64,000 nt of DNA from Palsa-504 sp963787645 (GCA_963787645.1 CAWBDS010000012.1:310001-374000), one strand, 5' to 3'; numbered from the stretch's first letter, positions 52,190 through 61,359 are shown. Translations and numbers: made by a program. Notes: generated from the sequence alone by a model not told the origin.

Positions 52190-54055
52190 GTGCCCACAGC
52201 CGAGCCCGCGCCCGAACCCGCTCGCGCCCTCAGCCGGGCAGCCGCCGAGTCGCACGTGCGGGTCGACGCGCGCCTGCTCGAGGCCGCCCTGCTCAACCTG
52301 CGCAAACGGGTCGCGGCCATCCCGCTCGTATTCGAGATCGCCGGTTCAGCCGAGGTAAAGACCGAACGCACCAAGCTCCTCAGCCAGATCGATGACTACC
52401 TGCTGCCCCGGGTGCGGCGGTCCGCCGCGCCGATCCTGGTCGCCCTGGTCGGCTCCACCGGCGCCGGGAAGTCGACCCTGGTGAACAGCATCGTCGGCGC
52501 CCACGTGAGCGCGACCGGCGTGCGCCGCCCGACCACCAACAGCCCGGTCCTGGCCTGCCACCCCGACGACATCGACTGGTTCGCCGAGAACAACTTCCTG
52601 CCCACCCTGCCCCGGGTCCGGCAGGAAGGGCTGGCCCGGCCGGGCCGCGACGGCCTGCTCGTGCTGGCCGCCAGCGACGGCATGCCGCGGGGCATCGCGC
52701 TGTTGGACACCCCGGACATCGACTCGGTGGTCAAGGCCCACCACGAGTTCGCCTACCAGTTCCTCGACGCCTCGGATCTATGGCTGTTCATGACCAGCGC
52801 CAGCCGGTACGCCGACGGGCCGGTCTGGGAGATCCTCCAGCACGCCCGGGAGCGGAAGGCCTCGCTCGGCGTGGTCCTGTCCCGGGTTCCGCAGACCTAC
52901 CGGGCCGAGCTCACCGAGCACTTCAACGCCATGCTCGACGCGAACGGGATCGCCGCGGAGAACCGCTTCTCCATCCTGGAGACCCCGCTCGTCGACGGCA
53001 TGCTGCCGCCCGACGCCTACCAGCCGATCCGCGACTGGCTCTCCGACACCGCCACCCGCAGCGATCGCCGGGTCGCGGTGCTCTCCCAAACCATGTCCGG
53101 CGTGCTCGACACGTTCAAGTCGCGCATCCCGGCCATGGCCGCTCATGTCGAGACCCAGGTCGTACTGCGCGCCGAGCTGCGGCGGACCGCCGAAGCCTCC
53201 TACGAACGCGCCTTCGCCGAGGCGGAAGCGGGCCTGAAGAACGGCACGCTGCTCACCGGTGAGGTGCTGGCCCGCTGGCAGGACTGCGTGGTCGGCGGCG
53301 ACCTGCGGCCGCGCCGGGGCGGTAAGCCAGCCAAGACCACCAAGAAGGGCAAGCGAGCCCGCCGGGGCGCCTCGCATAACGCGGCGCTCAATACGGCGCT
53401 TCGTTCGGCCATTGAGTCGTTCGTCGTGTCCGTCGCGGATCGTGCCGCCGAGCATGTGGACGGCAGCTGGCGCGGCAGCGCCGCCGGTGGTGTGCTGCTG
53501 GAGGACGCGGCCGCCGACCGGGCTCGCGGCGAGTACGCCAAGCAGATCTTCGAGTCCGCCTTCGGGACCGGCGGCCCCGAGCCCTCGGACGCTAGCCTGG
53601 CCGCCGCCTTCAGCCGGTCCTCGGCCGATCTGCCACCGCGCGCCGCGCGGGCCGTCGGTGCCTGGCAGGACCACCTGGCCCGGCTCGTGCAGGCCGAGGA
53701 CCAAAGGCCCGCGGGCAAGCGCGCCTCCTTCGACGATGAGTCGCTCGGCCTGGTCGTCCTGGTCGCCATGCTCGGCGAGGGCGCGCCAGCCGCCGCGACG
53801 GCCACCGTGGCCGCCGAGGACGGGGGCACCAGCATCTACACCGAACCGCGGCGCCTGCTGGCCTCGGTGTACGGCCCCGGCATGCTGGGCGGCATCCTGG
53901 CCAAGGCCCGCGCGGACCTGATCCACCGGGTCCGGCTGCTGCTGGACGAGGAGATGGTCAGGTACGTCGAGGTGCTCGATGCGGCCGGACCCCTTGAGGA
54001 CGTTGCGGTCATCCGGCTCTACCAGGCGGAATACTCGCTCGAGGCGGTCAGGTGA
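52190..54055 (+). CDS. dynamin-like GTPase, first of a pair (DynA-like)
   Basis: A 621-residue GTPase from the GTG at 52190. P-loop ILVALVGSTGAGKSTLVNS (about 88-96), switch-I Thr in RRPTTNSPV, DTPDIDS for switch II and LGVVLSRVPQTYRAEL in place of a typical TKxD. The rest is helical with a basic patch (KTTKKGKRARRG about 380) and no membrane helix. The partner gene overlaps by four bases (GTGA). Paired bacterial dynamins in Streptomyces (DynA and DynB) stabilise FtsZ rings during sporulation septation. By layout this is the soluble member. Confidence 0.8.
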   Translation: MPTAEPAPEPARALSRAAAESHVRVDARLLEAALLNLRKRVAAIPLVFEIAGSAEVKTERTKLLSQIDDYLLPRVRRSAAPILVALVGSTGAGKSTLVNSIVGAHVSATGVRRPTTNSPVLACHPDDIDWFAENNFLPTLPRVRQEGLARPGRDGLLVLAASDGMPRGIALLDTPDIDSVVKAHHEFAYQFLDASDLWLFMTSASRYADGPVWEILQHARERKASLGVVLSRVPQTYRAELTEHFNAMLDANGIAAENRFSILETPLVDGMLPPDAYQPIRDWLSDTATRSDRRVAVLSQTMSGVLDTFKSRIPAMAAHVETQVVLRAELRRTAEASYERAFAEAEAGLKNGTLLTGEVLARWQDCVVGGDLRPRRGGKPAKTTKKGKRARRGASHNAALNTALRSAIESFVVSVADRAAEHVDGSWRGSAAGGVLLEDAAADRARGEYAKQIFESAFGTGGPEPSDASLAAAFSRSSADLPPRAARAVGAWQDHLARLVQAEDQRPAGKRASFDDESLGLVVLVAMLGEGAPAAATATVAAEDGGTSIYTEPRRLLASVYGPGMLGGILAKARADLIHRVRLLLDEEMVRYVEVLDAAGPLEDVAVIRLYQAEYSLEAVR

Positions 54056-56043
54056 CAGCGAATACGATCGGCGTGGCCGACCTGGGCTACTCGCGCCTGC
54101 CCGCCCGGCTGGCCTCCCTCACCGAGCTGACCCGGATCGCGGCCGGGCGAACCGGATCAGACGGGTTCAGCCAGGACCTGCTCACCGACTCCGAGACCTT
54201 GCTGCGCCGATCCGGCGAGCGGATGCGGATGTCCGCCTCGCACACCGTGGTGGCCCTGGCGGGCGGCACCGGCAGCGGCAAATCCTCGCTGTTCAACACC
54301 TTGGCCGGCGCGTCCTTCTCGCCTGCCGGGGTGATGCGGCCGACCACTAAGCACCTGCACGCGTGCGTGTGGGGGATGGAAGGCGCCGCGCCGTTGCTGG
54401 ACTGGCTCGGCGTGCAGCGGCGGCACCGCTACGGCCGGGCCAGCGCGCTGGACGAGGGCGAGACGTCGCTGACCGGGCTGCTCCTGCTCGACCTGCCCGA
54501 TCACGACTCGGTGGTCACCGGCTCAGCGGCCATGGTCGACCGCCTGGTCAAACTGGCGGACATGCTGGTCTGGGTGCTCGACCCGCTGAAGTACGCGGAC
54601 GCGTCCGTTCACCGCCGGTACCTGGTGCCGCTGGCCGGGCACGCGGCCGTGACCACGGTGGTGCTCAACAAGTCCGACACGCTGAGCCCCGACCAGGTCG
54701 AGGACTGCGCGGCCGACCTGCGCCGCCTGCTCGACGCCGAGGGGCTCATGGAGACCCCGGTGCTGGTGACCTCCGCGGCCACCGGAGCCGGCCTGGGTGA
54801 GCTGCGCCGCACGCTGGCTACCGCGGTAGCGGCCCGGCATGCGGCCAGCGACCGGATCGCCGCCGACATTGATGCCCTGCTGGAGCGCTTCGCCGTCTAC
54901 GCCGGTGACTCCGTGCCCGGCTTGCTGCCGCCCGCGGCGGCCGCGACCCGACTGGCCTCCGCCCCGACCGCCGATGCGGCCACCAGCACACCCGGCCCGG
55001 CCATTACGCGGACCCCGGAACGGCCGCCCTGGGAGCAGGACGGCTGGGTGGACGGCGACAGCGCCGGTTCACCGCGGCCATCCAGCCCGCCCTGGCCCGA
55101 CGCGACCGACGCAACCGAGTCGACCCCGGCGACCAGCCTGGACGGTCCGGCCAACGGCAGTGCCGGCGACTGGCAGCCCTGGCAGGCGAGTCCCGTGCCC
55201 ACCACACCGGCCTCCACCGCGCACCCGCCCTGGGAAGACGCCACGCCCGAAGGCCGAAACGCCGGAGCCGTCTTCGACCCGGTCATGTACGTCCCTCCGG
55301 CCCCGGCCGCCGAGCTGACCGCCGCGTTCGCCAAGGCCGCCGGAGCGGCCGCCGCCACCGAGACCCTGAACGGCGCCCGCGAGCGCCGCGCCGCGGGCTA
55401 CATCGGCTGGCCGCCCGGGCGGCTGGCCGAGCGTCTGCGCGGCGCCGGTCCGATCTCGGCCCGCAAGCTGCTGGCCGGTGACGCCGCGGACGTCCCGCAG
55501 GCGCAGCGATCCGACATCGACAACGCGATCACCGTATTCGCCGAAGAGGTCGGCGGCTCGCTGCCGGAGCCCTGGTCGCGGACCGTCCGGGCGGCCGCCC
55601 GGTCCCGGGCCAACGAGGCCCAGGCGGCCCTGGGCGCGGCCGTGGCCCGCGAGCTGCCCGCGCGCAACAAGGTCACCGGCTGGTGGCGGATGATCGCGTT
55701 CGTCCAGTGGGCGCTGATGCTGCTCACCCTGGCCGGCCTGATCTGGATCGCGCTGATCCTCTCGCTGCACGGCTCGCCCAAGTCGTCGTCGCTGATCAGC
55801 ACCTCGCTGGTGCCCTGGCTGGCGGTCATGGTGGTCGCGCTGCTGCTGCTCGGCTGGCTGGTCGAGTCGTGGTGCCAGAACATGGTGGTGCTCGCGGCCG
55901 ACCGCGAACGCGAGCAAGCCAACCAGGTCATCGTGTCCCGGATCGCCGCCGTTACCAGCGACCTGGTGCTGGTCCCCACCGGCCGCGAACTGGCCGACTA
56001 TGAGCGCTTCCGCGCCGAACTGGCCACCGCCCGTACCCCCTGA
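54052..56043 (+). CDS. dynamin-like GTPase with C-terminal membrane segments (DynB-like)
   Basis: A 663-residue protein starting GTG. P-loop VVALAGGTGSGKSSLFN (about 71-79), switch VMRPTTKHLHACVW, DLPDHDSVV and the guanine-specificity motif VVLNKSDTL. A Pro/Ala-rich insert of about 110 residues (290-400) precedes a helical C-terminal half with two membrane segments (FVQWALMLLTLAGLIWIALIL and LVPWLAVMVVALLLLGWLVE). The soluble/membrane pairing fits the DynA-DynB model of cell-division dynamins. The two probably form a complex at the septum. Confidence 0.85.
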   Translation: MTANTIGVADLGYSRLPARLASLTELTRIAAGRTGSDGFSQDLLTDSETLLRRSGERMRMSASHTVVALAGGTGSGKSSLFNTLAGASFSPAGVMRPTTKHLHACVWGMEGAAPLLDWLGVQRRHRYGRASALDEGETSLTGLLLLDLPDHDSVVTGSAAMVDRLVKLADMLVWVLDPLKYADASVHRRYLVPLAGHAAVTTVVLNKSDTLSPDQVEDCAADLRRLLDAEGLMETPVLVTSAATGAGLGELRRTLATAVAARHAASDRIAADIDALLERFAVYAGDSVPGLLPPAAAATRLASAPTADAATSTPGPAITRTPERPPWEQDGWVDGDSAGSPRPSSPPWPDATDATESTPATSLDGPANGSAGDWQPWQASPVPTTPASTAHPPWEDATPEGRNAGAVFDPVMYVPPAPAAELTAAFAKAAGAAAATETLNGARERRAAGYIGWPPGRLAERLRGAGPISARKLLAGDAADVPQAQRSDIDNAITVFAEEVGGSLPEPWSRTVRAAARSRANEAQAALGAAVARELPARNKVTGWWRMIAFVQWALMLLTLAGLIWIALILSLHGSPKSSSLISTSLVPWLAVMVVALLLLGWLVESWCQNMVVLAADREREQANQVIVSRIAAVTSDLVLVPTGRELADYERFRAELATARTP

Positions 56044-56077
56044 TCGCCGTACGGACCCGTAACCGCCGCTCGCGTTT

Positions 56078-56112
56078 CATTTTTATGCCGAACGGGCCGT
56101 GGTTCACGCCCC
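56078..56112 (+). repeat. dispersed repeat family I, copy e
   Basis: TTTCATTTTTATGCCGAACGG then GCCGTGGTTCACGCC matches the family consensus. It lies 35 bases after the DynB-like stop, and its ATG begins a frame into the next small gene. Confidence 0.8.
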
Positions 56113-56132
56113 GGGCCTTCGGTCTAGCCAGC

Positions 56133-56539
56133 ATGGGCAGCCTGATCTCGCCGACGGCCGCGGCGTACCCGTCGTCCCTGGAGGGGAGAGATGACCCAGC
56201 CCGGCTCGGCCGGCGCGGCCTCGGCTTCGCGATCGTCGGCCTCGTGGCGTCGCTGTTCGCCGCCGCACTCACCATCTACATCGCCATCCAGGCGGTCGAC
56301 GCCACCCATACCGGGGTCAACCCGTCCAGTTCCCCGATGGACGACCCGGTGTGCGCCTCGGCCGCGGACGACTTCAACTCGATGCTGGCCCCGGTCACCT
56401 TCGACAACGCCGCCCTGAGCCAGGATTGCAGGCCGCCGAGCACGGTGACCCGAGTCGCCTCGGCCAGGTGAACGCCGCCCTCGGCCGCCTAGACGGCGAC
56501 GCCGCGGTCCTCGACTCGATCTGCCTCCCAGGCATCTGA
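56133..56539 (+). pseudogene. small membrane protein, frameshifted
   Basis: From ATG 56133 the frame has one membrane helix (GFAIVGLVASLFAAALTIYIAIQ) and a short extracytoplasmic part (MDDPVCASAADDFNSMLAPVTFDNAALSQ). After about 56420 the natural continuation (LQAAEHGDPSRLGQVNAALGRLDGDAAVLDSI) is in another frame, ending with TGA at 56537-56539. One base seems missing. An alternative start at 56191 is in a third frame. No known family. Whether the lesion is real is unknown. Confidence 0.5.
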
Positions 56540-56568
56540 GCACCCTGTCGGCCCGGCCGTCGCCACCG

Positions 56569-57398
56569 TCACGGGAACCCGCCGCGCGAGACCCCGGTCA
56601 CCACGGCGCCGGCCACCTGTTCCAGGACGATGTCCGAGACCAGCCGGTAGAGCTTGGGATGCGGTCCCGCCTTGAGGCCCTTCGGCACCACCGGGTTGTA
56701 GGCCGCCCGGCGAAGAACAGCGTCACGATGACCGAGCCCGCCGCGACCGGATTATCCGAGACGGTCACGATCTGCAGTCCGGCCCGAACCTCGCGCGCCG
56801 ACCGGAAGTACCCGGCCCGGACCACCGCGGCGATCGCCGCGTTCATCAGCGGCCGGTCGCCCGGCTGGTCGGCCAGCAGGTAGTTGCAGGACAGCAGCCG
56901 CCGCTCCTTGGCCTGCGGATAGGCCGGCCGCCACACCGTGAAGTACCTGGCGAAGGACGCGGTGCCGATCGGCAACTTGATCAGGTCGAGGTACTGCCCG
57001 GTCGCCGCGTCGCGCACCTGTGTCATCAGCGCCGGCCCCAGCGCCCGCCGGGCCGCCGCCAGTTCTCCCGTCCTGACCACGGCCACATAACCCCACGACG
57101 TCTCATCGGCCCCGCACGGTATAGGCACCGCCTGCGACCCCGCGATCCCGATCCCGGTCGTATCCGCCCCCCGCCCCCCACCCAGCCCCGAATCCTTCAC
57201 CGCAGCCGAGTCCTTAACCCCGCCCGAGCCGCGCGCCCCGGAGCTGACGCCCGCCGCACCCGAGGCGTGCGCCGTGTCCGCCGCTCGTCCCGAGCCGGCC
57301 GCCGATCCCGACGGCCACAACGCGAACGTCACCGCCGCCGCGGTCGCCACAGCGGCCCCAGCTATCCCGAATACCCCGCCACGTCTCAGCATGGTCAT
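56569..57398 (-). pseudogene. exported hypothetical protein, frameshifted near the end
   Basis: Start ATG at 57398 after GGAAAG. A membrane/signal helix (GVFGIAGAAVATAAAVTFALW), a Ser/Gly-rich low-complexity region and an extracytoplasmic domain (VPIPCGADETSWGYVAVVRTGELAAARRAL, LSCNYLLADQPGDRPLMNAAI, VTLFFAG). After about 56712 the continuation AAYNPVVPKGLKAGPHPKLYRL and SDIVLEQVAGAVVTGVSRGGFP is in another frame; one C appears missing from a GCCGG run. Corrected length would be about 276 residues. Function is unknown. Confidence 0.55.
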
Positions 57399-57574
57399 CG
57401 CCACTTTCCACCCGTGTGGCAATGAGACGCGCGCCACCCGTCCAGGGTTGCTCGGCTCAACGACGTGATTGCCCTAGGGTGTGGCCCTTCGGCGGCGCGG
57501 GGCATGACCTCCGGGCCGTTCGGATACGAGGCTGCGGCCGCCGCGGTGGCGGCCGTCGTGGCCAGCACACGCCA

Positions 57575-57652
57575 GCCTCCGGATCGGTCAGGTCGGCGAT
57601 CCGCAGGGAGAACCGGTGGCCCAGCATCCGGAACAGGCCGAAGACGATGCGC
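57575..57652 (-). mobile_element. possible Tn3-family transposase relic
   Basis: The minus strand reads RIVFGLFRMLGHRFSLRIAD then LTDPEA, which resembles the GLFxLLGYxFSPRLADL segment of actinobacterial Tn3 transposases. It is only 26 codons long with no other transposase part or terminal repeats nearby. It could be chance. Confidence 0.35.
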
Positions 57653-58054
57653 GTTTACCCAGGTCGCACCCGGAAACAGGTTCCGGCCCCCGTTATGCCA
57701 GGTGCCCGTCGTTCATCGAGCGAAGCGACGGCCCTGTCCTGCGCGGCGCGCTCGGAGATACCGGCAGCTCAGTGGAATGACGGCCTGCGTGACTGACATG
57801 GACCGGTACCGGGCCGCTACCAGCGAGCCTTCGAGGTAAGGGCGCGTCTTGCAGTAACACGCTGATGCGGGAGATGGCCCGGCCGGATGTGGTAAACACT
57901 GCTGCGGCCTGCGGACACCCCGGCCGCAGCGTCGGGGGGTGTCCGGCCCGGGCCGTGACCCGGCCGCGCCCGCTGCGCCAGCCCCGCCAGTATCGCATCC
58001 ACCGCCTGGCTTCCCATCCCGCAGCCGTCAAAGCGAACCCCAGAGCGATACGAT

Positions 58055-58108
58055 CATGATCACGAAGGATGTTATCCGGCATAGCACAGAAAAGCCTTCA
58101 TGATCATG
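58055..58108. repeat. palindromic repeat family III, copy A
   Basis: CATGATCACGAAGG (58055-58068) and CCTTCATGATCATG (58095-58108) pair with one mismatch around a 26-base loop containing GGCATAGCACAGAAAAG. It matches copy B at 58350-58412. Confidence 0.7.
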
Positions 58109-58349
58109 GAAAACAGGCGACCCCCGGCCCGGCAGGCCATGCTCCTGGCCGTAGCACGTCCACACCGGGACGAACCTGTCGCCACGCGCCGACGCGCACG
58201 ATGCGCGCCGTGGCCGCAGCGGCGTCATCGGGCGGGCTGGCGGAAGTGGCCCGGGTGGTGATGGGCAGGCAGGCGGGCCACAAGTGCCCGAGTAAGGCGG
58301 CCGGCGAGCCGGGCTGGAGCCACTGTCCCGAACCCGCAGACGAGATCTG

Positions 58350-58412
58350 ACGATAACAAAGGATCTGGCACGGCATAGAGCACTAAATCCTTCGTGATCA
58401 CGGGGATCTGCC
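58350..58412. repeat. palindromic repeat family III, copy B
   Basis: CGATAACAAAGGAT and ATCCTTCGTGATCACG flank GGCATAGAGCACTAA. The centre and right arm match copy A about 300 bases away, though the left arm has diverged. Confidence 0.6.
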
Positions 58413-58545
58413 TGTTCCCGTCCCCCCAGGCCCCCGCTGACCGCGCCCGCCGCTCCCGGACCGCAGCACACCGCAGCCGCGACCGAGCCGGGACGGGTGG
58501 CGGCATGTTGCTCGAGGACGCGATCCGGCAGCATCGCGCGGGCCG

Positions 58546-58799
58546 GTGAACTACCGGCCCTGGCTGGAGGACCAAGTGCTTCGCCAGATGGCCAGCCTGC
58601 CCGGCGAGACCTTCGATGTCCTGGCGCAAGCGCTGGCGCGCATCTGCGCCGATCCGTACGACCGGCTGTTCAGCAGACCCGTGCAGGCCGGTGATCCCGC
58701 CGTGCGGATGGCCGAGCTCGGCGATAGCGGGTTCATCGAGTTCACTGTCGACGACGGGAAGGCCTGGTCCACGTCTACACCCTGCTCTGGTCCGGCTGA
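58546..58799 (+). pseudogene. RelE/ParE-like or related small protein, frameshifted at the end
   Basis: The frame from GTG 58546 reads NYRPWLEDQVLRQMASLPGE, then LAQALARICADPYDRLFS, VRMAELGDSGFIEFTVDDGK. The natural end GLVHVYTLLWSG is in another frame, reaching TGA at 58797-58799; one G seems missing from the GGGAAGG run near 58757-58763. Corrected length is about 84 residues. The helix-then-strand pattern fits the RelE/ParE fold, but no antitoxin gene is next to it, so this is tentative. Confidence 0.45.
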
Positions 58800-58854
58800 C
58801 GAGCCGCCCTGAACTCCGGGCCTGCAGACTTTGCCGCAACCGTGTCGTCCCGCG

Positions 58855-59658
58855 TCAAGTACCCGCGACCCGCAGGTGGTTGGGCCCGTTGACCCGCGAC
58901 CTCAGGTACCCGGTCGGCGTCACGCCCACCAGCTGGCGGAACTCCTCTACCAGATGCGGCTGGTCAGCGTACCCGTGCCGCGCGGCCACGCTCGCCCAGT
59001 CGACCCGCTCCAACCCGTCGACCTCACGCACCACCCGCTGCAGCCGCTGCACCCTGGCGAAGCGCTTCGGGCCGAGCCCCACCTGCGCGGTGAACCTCCG
59101 GCGCAAGGTCCTGGGCAGTACCCCGAGGCCTGCCGCGACCTCACCGACCGGCATCCCCGCGGACAGCGCACCGCCAGCGGCCATGACTACCGGATCGGGC
59201 GTGCTGCTCAGCCGGCTGAGCAGCACGCCTTCCAGCACGTCCAGCGCATCGCCCGGCGTCGCGGCCTCGAGCAGTCGCTCGCGCAGGCTGGCGCCCGGCC
59301 GGCCCCACACGTCCTCCAGCGGGACCTGCAGGTCCCGGGCCAGCTCGAGCGACGGGGCGACCAAGCAGGCCGCCGCGCCCAGCGCGAAGGTCACCGAGAT
59401 GTGCGCCCGGCCCTGCTCGAACTCGATCACCGCAGCCCGGCTGGTCGGCCCGGCCAGCATCGCGCCGGGCACCCGGGTGACCCGGCCGGTCTCGCTGTAC
59501 GAGCGGAACTCGTCCCGGTTCAGGTTGATCCACAAGCTGGCGCCGGGCCCGGGCAAGATCTTCTCAACCGACGTCCTCGGCTGCTCGCCGGCCTGGTAAG
59601 TGATCGCGCTCACCAGCCCGCGCAGCGGCGGGCCCGGCCGGCGGGAGATAACCGTCAC
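58855..59658 (-). CDS. AraC-family transcriptional regulator
   Basis: A 267-residue regulator read from a GTG at 59658, nine bases after AAGGA. The C-terminal AraC double helix-turn-helix is clear: MPVGEVAAGLGVLPRTLRRRF, KRFARVQRLQRVVRE and VAARHGYADQPHLVEEFRQLVGVTPTGYLR. The N-terminal effector domain (1-145) is of the AraC family used in actinomycetes. It is divergent from the VOC-methyltransferase-VOC operon at 59737, which it probably controls. The effector is unknown. Confidence 0.9.
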   Translation of the reverse strand: MTVISRRPGPPLRGLVSAITYQAGEQPRTSVEKILPGPGASLWINLNRDEFRSYSETGRVTRVPGAMLAGPTSRAAVIEFEQGRAHISVTFALGAAACLVAPSLELARDLQVPLEDVWGRPGASLRERLLEAATPGDALDVLEGVLLSRLSSTPDPVVMAAGGALSAGMPVGEVAAGLGVLPRTLRRRFTAQVGLGPKRFARVQRLQRVVREVDGLERVDWASVAARHGYADQPHLVEEFRQLVGVTPTGYLRSRVNGPNHLRVAGT

Positions 59659-59736
59659 CGCCGGTGTCCTTTTTCTCCAAGCCCGGCCCGCGCATCGGGT
59701 GGCACGATCGAAGCGAGCAGGAAGGACACCCCATCG

Positions 59737-59943
59737 ATGGTAAATGACCAGCCGAAATGGCGTACAGGAAAGCTCTGCTACATCGAAATCCCGGCCGTCG
59801 ACGTCGCCCGTTCGGCCGACTTCTACCGCGACGCGTTCGGCTGGACGCTGCGCCAGCGCGCGGACGGGGCGGCGATCCGGACCGCGGGCGGCGCGATCCG
59901 GCACCTGGCCGGCCCCGAGGCAAAAGCTCAGGCCGAAGCATGA
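59737..59943 (+). CDS. short VOC-like protein
   Basis: A 68-residue protein, about half of a VOC domain: MVNDQPKWRTGKLCYIEIPAVDVARSADFYRDAFGWTLRQRADG then IRTAGGAIRHLAGP. Complete VOC proteins have 110-140 residues with a second beta unit, here replaced by a short tail. It overlaps the O-methyltransferase start by four bases (ATGA). It may be a truncated relic or a short variant acting with the second VOC gene. Confidence 0.6.
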   Translation: MVNDQPKWRTGKLCYIEIPAVDVARSADFYRDAFGWTLRQRADGAAIRTAGGAIRHLAGPEAKAQAEA

Positions 59944-60929
59944 CCGAAGTCGATCTCGACCAGCTGCTCGACCTGGCCACGCCCTGGTGCCTGATGGTCG
60001 CCGCCACCTTGCGGATCCCTGACCTCCTCGCCGAAGGCCACCATGACGTCGCCGGCCTGGCCACGGCGGCCGGCTGCGATCGGGACGCCCTGCACGCCGT
60101 CCTGGGTCACCTGGTGGCCAAAGGCGTCTTCCAGGAGCAAGCACCGGGACGCTTCGCGACCAACCAGGCCGCCGAACGGCTCAACAACCCGTTCCTGAAC
60201 CTGGAGGGCATCGGCGGCCGGATGGCCCACACCTGGGGCACGCTGCTCAACTACGTCCGCACCGGCCAGCCCGCCTACCAGAAGGTATTCGGCCGCCCGT
60301 TCTGGGAGGACCTCGCCGCGCACCCGGACGTCGCGGCCGACTTCGACGCACTCATGGGACCCGCCGGGCACGGCACGCCGGACTACGACATCGAGCTGGC
60401 CGGCGGCTGGGACGCCATCCGCACCATGGTCGACGTCGGCGGCGGCACCGGCGCCATGCTCGCCGCGCTGCTGCGGCGTCATCCGCACGTCCGCGGCATC
60501 CTGGTCGACCTCCCCGGCACCATCGCCCGGGCCGGCCAGCATGCCGACCTCACGGACAGGATCACCCTGCGCGGGCAGAGTTTCTTCGACCCGCTGCCCG
60601 CCGGAGCCGACCTGTACCTGCTCAAGAACGTCCTGAACGACTGGCCCGACCGCGAAACGGTCGCCATCTTGCGCAACTGCGCGCAGGCGGCCAGAAAAAC
60701 CGGAACAACCGGAACCATCGCCGTCCTGGGCGGCGTCGCGGCCGACGACGTGCCGCGGTCCCTGGGCATCGACATGCTGGTAGCCGGCGGCAAGACCAGT
60801 ACGATTACCCAGTTCACCGACTTGGCCCGCCAAGCCGGCCTGGACATTGTTGCCGCGGGCACCCAACCCTCGGGTCGCTACGTCGCCGAATGCCGGCCCC
60901 AGGAAAACAGAGACAGGAACGACACATGA
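59940..60929 (+). CDS. O-methyltransferase of the small-molecule type
   Basis: A 329-residue enzyme. The N-terminal helical dimerisation/winged part (CLMVAATLRIPDLLAEG, VAGLATAAGCDRDALHAVLGHLVAKGVF) is typical of plant-type and polyketide O-methyltransferases. The SAM motif is MVDVGGGTGAMLAALLRRHP, then GILVDLPGTIARA and DLYLLKNVLNDWPD where the catalytic His is replaced by Asn. This change may reduce normal O-methylation or mark another activity (hydroxylase-type relatives exist). It is coupled to VOC genes on both sides. Confidence 0.82.
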   Translation: MTEVDLDQLLDLATPWCLMVAATLRIPDLLAEGHHDVAGLATAAGCDRDALHAVLGHLVAKGVFQEQAPGRFATNQAAERLNNPFLNLEGIGGRMAHTWGTLLNYVRTGQPAYQKVFGRPFWEDLAAHPDVAADFDALMGPAGHGTPDYDIELAGGWDAIRTMVDVGGGTGAMLAALLRRHPHVRGILVDLPGTIARAGQHADLTDRITLRGQSFFDPLPAGADLYLLKNVLNDWPDRETVAILRNCAQAARKTGTTGTIAVLGGVAADDVPRSLGIDMLVAGGKTSTITQFTDLARQAGLDIVAAGTQPSGRYVAECRPQENRDRNDT

Positions 60930-61327
60930 CCCAGGAAGACGCCGAAGCCGCCCGCGCCCGCGGCCTGGTCCATGGGCAGGTCTGCTACCTGCAGATGCCG
61001 GCCGTGGACGCGACCCGGGCGGCCGCGTTCTACGAGGCCGTCTTCGGCTGGCAGACCGAACACCCCTACCAGGACTTCGAGTCCCCGGGCCTGATCGGCC
61101 AGTGGGTGCCAGGCCGGCCCGCGGCCCTCGACGCCGGCCCGATGATCTGGATCCACGTGGCCGACCTAGGCGAGACCCTGGCCCACGTGGCCAGGCACGG
61201 CGGCGAGGTCATCGACCCCCCGGCACCGGACGGCCCGGACCGCACGCTGGCCACCATCGTCGACCCGGAAGGCAACTCCATCGGCCTGGCCAGTCACCAG
61301 GTAAGGGCGGATCCAGTCACCAGGTAA
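60926..61327 (+). CDS. VOC/glyoxalase-like protein
   Basis: A 133-residue VOC protein: HGQVCYLQMPAVDATRAAAFYEAVFGW, GLIGQWVPG and MIWIHVADLGETLAHVARHGGEVIDPP then ATIVDPEGNSIGLAS. It overlaps the methyltransferase stop by four bases. Its last ten residues (HQVRADPVTR) are coded by a 23-base tandem repeat, so the natural end near GLASH was altered. Confidence 0.85.
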   Translation: MTQEDAEAARARGLVHGQVCYLQMPAVDATRAAAFYEAVFGWQTEHPYQDFESPGLIGQWVPGRPAALDAGPMIWIHVADLGETLAHVARHGGEVIDPPAPDGPDRTLATIVDPEGNSIGLASHQVRADPVTR

Positions 61328-61359
61328 GGGCGGATCCAGTCACCAGGTAAGGGCGGATT
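61291..61359. repeat. 23-bp direct tandem repeat, three copies
   Basis: CAGTCACCAGGTAAGGGCGGATC occurs three times in a row (last with one change). The first copy covers the end of the VOC gene. Confidence 0.95.

Larger units (their letters stand above)
57438..58545. other. 1.1-kb decayed stretch
   Basis: No intact gene is visible. It holds a short Tn3-transposase-like remnant (57575-57652), two copies of palindromic repeat family III (58055-58108, 58350-58412) and several frames without convincing bias. It separates the broken exported-protein gene from a small toxin-like gene. Confidence 0.6.

Noticed and set aside
57503..57535. Degenerate family I-like sequence on the minus strand
   Set aside because: The CCGAACGG core is present but the rest has several mismatches; too weak to list as a copy.
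58855..61327. Secondary-metabolite biosynthetic cluster
   Set aside because: Only one methyltransferase and two small VOC proteins; no core synthase.
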